7,644 nucleotides of DNA from an uncultured Actinomycetes bacterium. Its GTDB lineage: Bacteria; Actinomycetota; Actinomycetes; Nanopelagicales; Nanopelagicaceae. Shown piece by piece: positions 1-4,787 of the stretch; position 1 is the stretch's first letter, and every line of letters starts with the position of its first letter. Where the stretch lies: assembly GCA_903842855.1 (NCBI GenBank), contig CAIMNT010000203.1, positions 1 through 7,644 on the forward strand. Direction: 5' to 3'. A program made the translations under genes and the position numbers. The notes under the pieces were generated by a model. The model saw nothing but the letters and a program-made list of their open reading frames with translations. It was not told the origin of the DNA and searched no databases.

Positions 1-1
1 T

Positions 2-1453
2 CCGGGCATAGAGGTGCTGGTTGAGCTCGTCAAAATAGATCCCATGAGCCTGGCGCCTTCGGCCCGAGTTGATTACCTTGCCGCCCTCGAGAAGCAGGGC
101 GCCTGGCTCCAGGCACTCATGCAGATCGCCATTGTGGCAGTTGCAGGTAACGAGCCAGAGAGTGACAAAGGTCTCTACTCCAACGTTGACGATCCGCAGC
201 GAGAGGAGATTGCCACCACTCTCAATGTTGCCCTCGTAACAGCTCAATCAAGGATCGATGTGGCTCGCGTCCTTACGCAGCACCTCCCCGCCACCTGTTC
301 GGCTCTTGCAAATGGAGAAATTTCTAGCGCTCAGGCAACTGTAATTGCAAAGGAGAGCGCCACTCTCTTACGTCGGGGAATAGACCCAGACCAGCTCAAA
401 TATCTTGAATCGACGGCCATTGCTTATGCAGAATTTCACACTCCAGCTCAGGTGACAAATAAGGTTCGAAGTATCGTTGCTAAAATGGAACCAGTTGAAT
501 TTGAAGTTGCTGTGGCCCAAGCGAGTGAAGGTCGTCGAGTCACATTTACGCCTCAACCTCACGGAATGGCACAGATCATGGCGCTACTTCCCGCAGTGGA
601 AGCACAGACGGTTTGGTTAGCCATTGATAAATTAGCGAGATCGAAGAAAGAGAAGAATGTAGTGGCTGAATTTGCACAGCCATTGGCGGAATCCAATTCA
701 AATACCACTTTAAATTCCACGTCGGTATCCACTCTTAATTCCACTCTTAATTCCACTCTAAATTCCACATCAAAATCCGATTCCGAGTCCACTCGGAGTT
801 CCACATCAAAATCTAATTCCGAGTCCCCCTCAAATTCCACGTCAGAGCCACTTCCCCAGTTCATTTCTGCAAATGTTGAACCGCTTACTTTGGATCAACT
901 TCGAGCTGATGCGCTCGCTCATCTCGCTGAAAAATTTTTGGCGGAGAGTACTGACGACAACCTTGCCCATGGACGACCAGTCACTCTCAACCTGACACTG
1001 GACCTGCCGACCTTCCTCGGACTCAATGAAAACCCCGGAGTTCTTGCCGGCTATGGAGAAATTCCCGCCTCGACCGCAAGATTGCTGGCATCAGATGCCA
1101 AATGGCGCAGATTTATCACCGATCCCATCACCGGAAATCTCTTAGATTATGGCCGGCTCACCTACCAACCTCCCCAACCCTTAGTCGACTTCATCGTCGC
1201 TCGCGACCGAAGATGTCGTTTCCCCGGTTGCCGACAACCCGCCCGAGTTTGCGATATCGATCATGCAATTCCTTGGGAAGAGGGTGGCAAGACTTCTAGA
1301 GAGAACTTGGGATTGCTGTGTCGAAGGCACCATCGGATGAAGACTCACGGCGGCTGGAAATTAACCTCCTTTGAAGATGGCTCCTGCGAGTGGATATCTC
1401 CGGAGGGCAATATCTTCAAAGTTGCGGCTCGCTCGATCAATGAGGTTGCGTGA
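2..1453 (+). CDS. DUF222 / HNH endonuclease domain protein (13E12-repeat type), 5' partial
   Basis: The reading frame is open to the left edge, and the residues before the first possible start (GTG at 14) still look like this family, so the N-terminus is probably outside the window. Numbering from that GTG gives 479 residues. Residues 10-210 form the helical DUF222 region, including an ARVDYLAALEKQ stretch and GMAQIMALLPAVEAQ near 184. Residues 228-279 are a Ser/Thr/Asn-rich linker made of tetrapeptide repeats. The C-terminus carries a complete HNH signature: C401 and C406, DIDH ending at H417, N431, then C436-R-R-H-H440. These proteins are abundant in actinobacteria, often in many copies per genome. 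A nuclease activity is inferred from the intact HNH residues; the biological role is poorly known. It is followed after 83 nt by mscL, with no sign of a functional link. Confidence 0.9.
   Translation, partial: PGIEVLVELVKIDPMSLAPSARVDYLAALEKQGAWLQALMQIAIVAVAGNEPESDKGLYSNVDDPQREEIATTLNVALVTAQSRIDVARVLTQHLPATCSALANGEISSAQATVIAKESATLLRRGIDPDQLKYLESTAIAYAEFHTPAQVTNKVRSIVAKMEPVEFEVAVAQASEGRRVTFTPQPHGMAQIMALLPAVEAQTVWLAIDKLARSKKEKNVVAEFAQPLAESNSNTTLNSTSVSTLNSTLNSTLNSTSKSDSESTRSSTSKSNSESPSNSTSEPLPQFISANVEPLTLDQLRADALAHLAEKFLAESTDDNLAHGRPVTLNLTLDLPTFLGLNENPGVLAGYGEIPASTARLLASDAKWRRFITDPITGNLLDYGRLTYQPPQPLVDFIVARDRRCRFPGCRQPARVCDIDHAIPWEEGGKTSRENLGLLCRRHHRMKTHGGWKLTSFEDGSCEWISPEGNIFKVAARSINEVA
695..850 (+). 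repeat. In-frame 12-bp tandem repeat (13 degenerate units) inside the DUF222/HNH gene
   Basis: From 695 to 850 the sequence divides into thirteen 12-base units, most ending in TCC, for example actcttaattcc at 731 and again at 743. The frame is kept, so the protein reads tetrapeptides such as TLNS, TLNS, TLNS, TSKS, DSES, TRSS, TSKS, NSES, PSNS. A higher-order 36-bp duplication is also visible: 761-796 and 797-832 are near copies, and a third, partial copy starts at 833. The repeat encodes a flexible, low-complexity linker between the DUF222 and HNH parts. Confidence 0.9.
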
Positions 1454-1536
1454 AAAAGCAAAGTTCTACTTTAACCAAATGAATCGGTGGCTCGGTTAGG
1501 GTATGGCTACCACCCTGTGAATCCAAGGAGTAAAAG

Positions 1537-1920
1537 ATGCTAAAAGGTTTTAAGGAATTTATTCTGCGCGGAAATGTCATCGACCTGGCAATCGCAGTTG
1601 TTGTCGGTGCAGCATTTACCGGAATCGTCACACAGCTCACCAAATCATTTATTCAACCTCTAATTCAAGTCTTTGGCGGAGGTGGAATCCACGGTGGTGC
1701 ATTTATCATTCATGGCGTTGCCTTTGATTGGGCAGCATTTATAAATGCAATCATCAATTTCCTCATTATCGCGGCAGCCCTATATTTCATGATCGTTGTC
1801 CCGATCAATCGCATCAGCGCACACCGCCGCCATGCTGAAACCACCGCCGCTCCCGCCCCAGAACCGGAGAATGTCGTTCTGTTGCGCGAAATTAGAGATT
1901 TACTTCGTAAACAAGGCTAA
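1537..1920 (+). CDS. mscL: Large-conductance mechanosensitive channel MscL
   Basis: This 127-residue protein is the membrane channel that opens under high tension to release solutes on hypo-osmotic shock. It acts as a homopentamer (known of the family). It opens with the conserved N-terminal block: amphipathic helix MLKGFKEFILRGN, then the pore-lining first membrane helix at about 14-44 with DLAIAVVVGAAFTGIV. The glycine-rich periplasmic loop is short (about 46-64). The second membrane helix spans about 66-91 and is followed by a basic NRISAHRRH stretch. An Ala/Pro linker leads into the C-terminal cytoplasmic helix ENVVLLREIRDLLRKQ. The length is a little below that of E. coli MscL. The start is fixed by an AAGGAG ribosome binding site at 1525-1530, six bases before the ATG. 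The gene appears to be monocistronic. Confidence 0.97.
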   Translation: MLKGFKEFILRGNVIDLAIAVVVGAAFTGIVTQLTKSFIQPLIQVFGGGGIHGGAFIIHGVAFDWAAFINAIINFLIIAAALYFMIVVPINRISAHRRHAETTAAPAPEPENVVLLREIRDLLRKQG

Positions 1921-1943
1921 ATATTAATTCTACTAATTCTCCC

Positions 1944-1983
1944 CTCTAGGGAACTCTGTCTTTTAGATCACAAGTCCCTAGAG
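1944..1983 (+). terminator. Inverted repeat after mscL (possible terminator or operator)
   Basis: CTCTAGGGA at 1944-1952 is perfectly complementary to TCCCTAGAG at 1975-1983. Two more pairs follow across a one-base bulge (CT 1954-1955 with AG 1973-1974), leaving a loop of about 17 nt. It lies 23 nt downstream of the mscL stop. No T-run follows, so it is not a standard Rho-independent terminator. The loop holds TGTCT-N6-TCACA (1957-1972), which resembles a CRP-family site with one imperfect half. The strand and the role are uncertain. Confidence 0.4.
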
Positions 1984-2002
1984 TGAGTCTGAATTTAGTC
2001 TC

Positions 2003-2023
2003 GCAAATCACCTTACGGTTTGC
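2003..2023 (+). other. Small hairpin in the leader of the alcohol dehydrogenase gene
   Basis: GCAAATC (2003-2009) can pair with GGTTTGC (2017-2023) through seven pairs, one of them G-U, around a seven-base loop. It lies about 40 nt before the candidate leader ORF and about 90 nt before the dehydrogenase start. With the larger inverted repeat at 1944-1983 it makes this 189-nt spacer more structured than expected. I found no convincing -35/-10 promoter pair in the spacer. Confidence 0.3.
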
Positions 2024-2060
2024 TGACTCTGTATTTACTTCCTTCGCAAAGAGGCGCATC

Positions 2061-2108
2061 ATGAAGTTGCAAAATCTATTTGCAATTCCAGTGAAGGGCA
2101 GTACCTAA
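2061..2108 (+). CDS. Candidate 15-codon leader peptide upstream of the alcohol dehydrogenase
   Basis: An ATG at 2061 opens a 15-residue frame, MKLQNLFAIPVKGST, ending in TAA at 2106-2108. It is preceded by GAGG at 2051-2054, six bases before the ATG, which is a better-placed ribosome binding site than the GAAGGG (2093-2098) in front of the dehydrogenase. The stop codon ends one base before the dehydrogenase GTG start at 2110, the geometry expected for translational coupling. The peptide shows no runs of a single amino acid, so a classic amino-acid attenuator is not indicated. It could also be chance: a frame this short is easy to find, and only the good ribosome binding site and tight junction support it. 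Confidence 0.35.
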   Translation: MKLQNLFAIPVKGST

Positions 2109-2109
2109 A

Positions 2110-3165
2110 GTGAAAGCACTTGTTTACGGTGGTCCCGGAAAAAAGACATGGACCGAAGTCCCAAATCCTAAAATTCAAAATCCAACCGATGCAATTGTCC
2201 GCTTGGATGCAACCACTATTTGTGGAACTGATTTACATATTCTTAAAGGTGACGTGCCAACTGTAAGTGTTGGCCGAATCTTGGGCCACGAGGGCGTCGG
2301 AAAAATAACTGAAGTCGGATCATCTGTAACCAACTTAAAGGTTGGCGATCGAGTTCTTATCTCGTGCATTAAGTCATGTGGTTCATGCGCCAATTGCAAA
2401 ATAGGCCTCTACTCGCACTGTTTAGGTGATGAAGGTGTCTCGGGAATTGGGTGGGTTTTCGGCCACCTGATTGATGGAACCCAAGCGGAGTATGTTCGTG
2501 TTCCTTATGCTGAAAACTCCTTGTATAAGCTCCCATCTGGCGTCTCAGATGAAGAGGGCGTCATGCTCTCCGATATCTTCCCAACGGGATTTGAGATCGG
2601 CGTTCAATATGGTTCAGTCAAACCTGGAGATGTTGTGGCCGTCGTTGGTTCAGGCCCAATAGGACTCGCCGTAATCGCTACCGCAAGCCTCTATGGAGCA
2701 GCCCGAATTATTGCCATTGACCTAGATGCAAACCGCCTGGAGAAATCACGTGAGTTTGGCGCCACCGACACGGTTAACTCCGGTGACTCAAATTGGCGAG
2801 AGCAGGTCATGGCCCTAACCGATGGTGCGGGTGTGGATGTGGCAGTTGAAGCAGTCGGAGTTCCGGATACATTCACCATGGCAACTGAAATCGTTCGACC
2901 TGGCGGCCATGTCGCTAACGTTGGAGTACACGGCAAGGAAGTTCCACTTCACGTTGAGAATCTCTGGATTCAAAATATCTTCATCAGCATGGGCTTAGTC
3001 AATACAAACACAACGCCAATGCTGCTGAAGTTGGTCGAAAGTAAAAAATTGCCTGCCGCCAAAATGGTGACCCATCGATTCACATTCGATCAGTTTATGG
3101 AGGCCTATGACACCTTCGGTCGAGCTGCCGAGACCAAGGCACTCAAGGTGGTTATTAGCCGATAG
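2110..3165 (+). CDS. Zinc-dependent medium-chain alcohol dehydrogenase
   Basis: This cytosolic enzyme is predicted to oxidise an alcohol, or reduce the matching aldehyde or ketone, with a nicotinamide cofactor. The 351 residues are full length for the zinc MDR family. The catalytic zinc site is C38 (TICGTD), H60 with E61 in GHEGVG, and probably D155 (LSDIFPTG), the pattern of bacterial secondary-alcohol dehydrogenases. A structural zinc lobe is present as C90, C93, C96 and C104. The Rossmann motif is GSGPIG at 180-185. D204 at the end of the second strand (IAIDLD) favours NAD over NADP (inference). The start is a GTG; the upstream GAAGGG is 11 bases away, so translation may depend on the short frame ending at 2108. 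The substrate cannot be told from sequence, and the neighbours give no pathway context. Confidence 0.92.
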   Translation: MKALVYGGPGKKTWTEVPNPKIQNPTDAIVRLDATTICGTDLHILKGDVPTVSVGRILGHEGVGKITEVGSSVTNLKVGDRVLISCIKSCGSCANCKIGLYSHCLGDEGVSGIGWVFGHLIDGTQAEYVRVPYAENSLYKLPSGVSDEEGVMLSDIFPTGFEIGVQYGSVKPGDVVAVVGSGPIGLAVIATASLYGAARIIAIDLDANRLEKSREFGATDTVNSGDSNWREQVMALTDGAGVDVAVEAVGVPDTFTMATEIVRPGGHVANVGVHGKEVPLHVENLWIQNIFISMGLVNTNTTPMLLKLVESKKLPAAKMVTHRFTFDQFMEAYDTFGRAAETKALKVVISR

Positions 3166-3205
3166 CAGTAGTCGGAGGCTTGAGCTCGACGGTTGATCCA
3201 ATCTG

Positions 3206-3256
3206 CGAGCAAAAGTGCCACCACTTGCTTAATGCTCGGTCTGTGAAAAGTCACAG
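3206..3256 (+). other. Two consecutive hairpins in the 3' region of the alcohol dehydrogenase gene
   Basis: CGAGCA (3206-3211) pairs with TGCTCG (3233-3238) and encloses an inner stem AAGTG (3213-3217) with CACTT (3222-3226), giving a compound stem-loop. Immediately after it CTGTGA (3241-3246) and TCACAG (3251-3256) form a perfect 6-bp dyad with a four-base centre. The second dyad could be a hairpin or a binding site. Its half-sites resemble the CRP TGTGA/TCACA motif, but the spacer is four bases rather than the usual six. Confidence 0.4.
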
Positions 3257-3270
3257 TTAACAACAGAAGA

Positions 3271-3313
3271 AAAAGGGCGAGCAGGGAGTTAATTAACTCG
3301 CTGCTCGCCTTTT
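3271..3313. terminator. Bidirectional Rho-independent terminator between adh and ssrA
   Basis: GGCGAGCAG (3276-3284) pairs perfectly with CTGCTCGCC (3301-3309), and the stem continues after one G-G mismatch through GAGT (3286-3289) with ACTC (3296-3299). On the plus strand the stem is followed by TTTT (3310-3313). On the minus strand it is followed by five T and then further T-rich sequence (complement of 3265-3274). It lies where the plus-strand dehydrogenase and the minus-strand tmRNA gene converge, and it can stop both. Confidence 0.8.
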
Positions 3314-3315
3314 CG

Positions 3316-3681
3316 TGGAGGTGCCGGGAATCGAACCCGGGTCCTCTAGTACTGACACAGAGCTTCTACGGGCGTAGTCCGCTAAACGTCTTCTCAGTCC
3401 TGACTCTCACGCGAACATGTAGTCAACGAACTCATTTGCAGTTAATTTCCCCGAATGCACCTGCAACATTGCATCTAGGTAAGCCCTCTAGCGACGCTAG
3501 GTTCCGAGTCGAAGGCGCACTCGGTCTAACGGATTTCTATCGCTTAAGCAGCGAGTGAGAAATCAGCGGCAGTTGTACTGGCGCTTATAGTTTTGCCAGG
3601 GTTATTGGTTAACGAGATCATCCCGGCTTCCTCGGCCCGCGTCCTCTGCCCCAACATCTAAAGTCGAGACCGTTCACCCCC
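3316..3681 (-). ncRNA. ssrA: Transfer-messenger RNA (tmRNA)
   Basis: Read on the minus strand, the 366-nt RNA begins GGGGGUGAACGGUCUCGAC, the standard tmRNA 5' end, and finishes with a tRNA-like T-arm (CCGGG-UUCGAUU-CCCGG) and CACCUCCA. The 5' GGGGGUG pairs with CACCUCC as a seven-base acceptor stem with one G-U, leaving A as discriminator. The next bases are CGA, so the CCA tail appears not to be encoded and would be added by tRNA nucleotidyltransferase. The internal tag frame lies at 3597-3544. With SmpB the RNA enters stalled ribosomes, is charged with alanine, and templates a degradation tag (known of the family). smpB lies upstream on the same strand, 321 nt away. Maturation by RNase P at 3681 is expected. 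Confidence 0.96.
3544..3597 (-). other. tmRNA tag-peptide reading frame
   Basis: On the minus strand the frame from GGC (3597-3595) to TAA (3546-3544) reads GKTISASTTAADFSLAA, 17 codons and stop. It ends in the LAA tail expected of tags recognised by ClpXP and Tsp-type proteases. The resume codon would be glycine (GGC) rather than the more common alanine GCA. The overlapping GCA frame at this point stops after three codons, which rules it out. From memory, the Bacillus subtilis tag also begins with GKT after the alanine. The exact resume codon is inferred. Confidence 0.75.
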
Positions 3682-3701
3682 ATGGGTTAGGTTGCTCAGC
3701 A

Positions 3702-3707
3702 ATTGTA
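3702..3707 (-). promoter_or_regulatory. Possible -10 element of ssrA
   Basis: On the minus strand TACAAT lies 21-26 nt upstream of the mature tmRNA 5' end at 3681, close to the sigma-70 consensus TATAAT. A start site about seven bases downstream would leave a short leader for RNase P to remove. I see no good -35 at the right distance, so this is weak. Confidence 0.25.
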
Positions 3708-3793
3708 TGCCACCGACCTGGCGTCGGGAGACCAATTACTCGAAGCCGTTGTACCTCGGTTTTATACTCAATGGCTGAAACCTGTGTTCGCGT

Positions 3794-3855
3794 TTCATGG
3801 TTGATGTCCCAGGTTGAGCTTAATGGACGTTATTCATCGTTGATGTCCGGGGTTG
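3794..3855 (+). repeat. Pair of 23-bp direct repeats between smpB and ssrA
   Basis: The 23 bases at 3794-3816 and 3833-3855 share the core GTTGATGTCC and match at 20 positions, with a centre-to-centre distance of 39 bp. They are upstream of ssrA, at about -113 to -174 relative to the mature 5' end, so they could be paired operator sites. Alternatively they belong to the larger stem formed by 3774-3783 and 3889-3898, whose loop they occupy. Confidence 0.75.
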
Positions 3856-3900
3856 TTCTACGTAGTTGAAGCCCATCGTTAAATTTCGAGGTTTCAGCTT

Positions 3901-3934
3901 TTGGCTACCAGTCATAAGTACTCTTGGTAGCCAA
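3901..3934 (-). other. Perfect 10-bp inverted repeat downstream of smpB
   Basis: TTGGCTACCA (3901-3910) and TGGTAGCCAA (3925-3934) are exact reverse complements around a 14-nt loop. The stem begins 68 nt past the smpB stop in the direction of smpB transcription. No T-run follows on either strand, so it is not a textbook terminator. It may end or stabilise the smpB transcript, or be part of a structured RNA together with the adjacent 3774-3898 stem. Confidence 0.6.
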
Positions 3935-4002
3935 TCCGGACTCGCACACATCCGCCGGCTCCCGTATTTTTTCGAGTAAGGGAAAGCAAAAATCTAGATC
4001 TT

Positions 4003-4479
4003 CTACTCTTTCCCCGATGTTCTGCGCGAAAGTGCCCGAGTCACCTCTCGGTTAGCTTCTTTCTCCTTCAAATCCTGGCGTTTGTCGTAGGCTTTCTTGC
4101 CTTTGCCGAGAGCTAACTCGACCTTCGCCTTGCCATCTTTGAAATATAGCGAGAGCGGAATCAAGGTAAGCCCACCTTGCTTGATGATGCCGGCGATCTT
4201 GTCGATCTCCTTCTTATGCATCAATAATTTTCTATCACGGCGGGGTGTGTGATTATTCCACGTTCCCTCGGTGTATTCAGGAATATGAACATTACTTAAC
4301 CACAACTCGCCATTATTCATCATGGCAAAACCATCGATAATTGATGCTCTTCCAGCCCGAAGTGATTTAACTTCCGTGCCAGTCAGCATAATTCCGCACT
4401 CCCAGACATCCTCGATGAAATAGTCATGGCGAGCACTCTTGTTCTGCGCAATTAACTTGCGCCCAATCTCCTTAACCAT
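4003..4479 (-). CDS. smpB: SsrA-binding protein SmpB
   Basis: SmpB binds the tRNA-like part of tmRNA and carries it into the A site of stalled ribosomes, with its C-terminal tail occupying the empty mRNA channel (known of the family). The ATG at 4479 gives 158 residues, matching the usual length. The frame continues upstream to a TTG at 4506, but the protein from the ATG (MVKEIGRKLIAQNKSARHDY) fits the family N-terminus and has GAGAGG at 4496-4491, eleven bases ahead. Recognisable blocks are ARHDYFIEDVWECGIMLTGTEVKSLRAG, LWLSNVHIPEY, HTPRRDRKLLMHKKEI, LIPLSLYFKDGKAKVELALGKGKK and the basic tail YDKRQDLKEKEANREVTRALSRR. No key block is missing. It lies between the S41 protease gene and ssrA on the same strand, but long spacers suggest its own promoter. 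Confidence 0.96.
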   Translation of the reverse strand: MVKEIGRKLIAQNKSARHDYFIEDVWECGIMLTGTEVKSLRAGRASIIDGFAMMNNGELWLSNVHIPEYTEGTWNNHTPRRDRKLLMHKKEIDKIAGIIKQGGLTLIPLSLYFKDGKAKVELALGKGKKAYDKRQDLKEKEANREVTRALSRRTSGKE

Positions 4480-4516
4480 TTCATCACCCGCCTCTCGTAG
4501 CTGCAATTATTGCCTA

Positions 4517-4532
4517 GACTACTTATGTAGTC
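4517..4532 (-). promoter_or_regulatory. 16-bp palindrome in the smpB upstream region (candidate operator)
   Basis: GACTAC (4517-4522) and GTAGTC (4527-4532) form a perfect 6-bp dyad with a four-base AT-only centre, 38-53 nt before the smpB ATG. On the minus strand TTCTTA (complement of 4539-4544), 17 bases and TAGTCT give a plausible weak sigma-70 pair, so the dyad would overlap the -10. This position suits a repressor site or a 5'-UTR hairpin. It is inference from symmetry alone. Confidence 0.3.
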
Positions 4533-4650
4533 AGAAGTTAAGAATCTATTCACAATCTAAGAGCAAATGGTATCGCGAGAGCTTCCTACCTTGCTAAACG
4601 ATAAAAATCGGTTATGGGTATTGATTTGTTCGGGGAATTGGTTGGTTCAG

Positions 4651-4704
4651 GAGTGTCGATCGGTGATGGAGTATCAATCGGTGATGGAGCGTCGATCGGT
4701 TAAC
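4651..4704. repeat. Three 18-bp tandem repeats upstream of smpB
   Basis: Units at 4651-4668, 4669-4686 and 4687-4704 follow the pattern GAGTGTCGATCGGTGATG. Unit 2 differs from unit 1 at two positions, and unit 3 diverges in its last bases, where it runs into GTTAAC. The core ATCGGT recurs once per unit, so the same face pattern repeats every 18 bp. The array starts about 170 bp upstream of the smpB start. Confidence 0.85.
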
Positions 4705-4787
4705 AGTTGGACTGTTCCGACCCTTGTTAACAAGTTCGCGATTTACTTCGAATAGAGTGGTTTTAAATCTGACAAGACCATTTTCGC

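Larger units (their letters stand above)
3682..4002. other. 321-nt intergenic region between ssrA and smpB, rich in repeats and dyads
   Basis: No convincing ORF or tRNA lies here. The ssrA side holds the presumed promoter and a small dyad (CCGAC 3713-3717 with GTCGG 3723-3727). The middle holds a pair of 23-bp direct repeats (3794-3816 and 3833-3855) inside a distant 10-bp inverted repeat (3774-3783 with 3889-3898). A second perfect 10-bp stem (3901-3910 with 3925-3934) follows at once. Bases 3935-4002 show only a run of six T at about 3965-3970 and nothing else I can name. Confidence 0.6.
4480..4787. other. 308-nt spacer between the S41 protease stop and smpB
   Basis: This spacer holds the smpB upstream palindrome (4517-4532), three 18-bp tandem repeats (4651-4704), a hairpin AACAGT (4702-4707) with ACTGTT (4711-4716), and a perfect 12-bp palindrome CTTGTTAACAAG (4723-4734). 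A plus-strand frame of 62 codons (4567-4755) runs through it. That frame has only a weak ribosome binding site (AAGAG three bases from ATG) and no family features, so I do not call it a gene. Its repeat hexapeptide (ECRSVM, EYQSVM, ERRSVN) comes from the DNA repeat. Confidence 0.6.

Noticed and set aside
559..864. Minus-strand 101-codon ORF with Asp/Glu/Val-rich repeats opposite the DUF222 gene
   Set aside because: It is the antisense reading of the 12-bp repeat, which stays open because the repeat has no stop in that frame. There is no family match and the sense strand is clearly coding.
3324..3340. tRNA-like T-arm suggesting a tRNA gene on the minus strand
   Set aside because: No D-arm or anticodon arm follows at tRNA distance. 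The arm belongs to the 3' end of the tmRNA.
3794..3855. CRISPR-like direct repeats
   Set aside because: Only two imperfect copies with a 16-nt gap and no cas genes. The spacing and divergence do not fit an array.
4480..4506. Extended smpB start at TTG 4506 (167 residues)
   Set aside because: The nine extra residues do not resemble SmpB N-termini, and the ATG at 4479 has a usable ribosome binding site and gives the usual length.
4567..4755. Plus-strand 62-codon ORF in the spacer before smpB with a hexapeptide repeat
   Set aside because: Not a shadow of a gene, but it has a weak ribosome binding site, no recognisable features, and repeats that are explained by the DNA array. Kept only as a possibility within the spacer entry.
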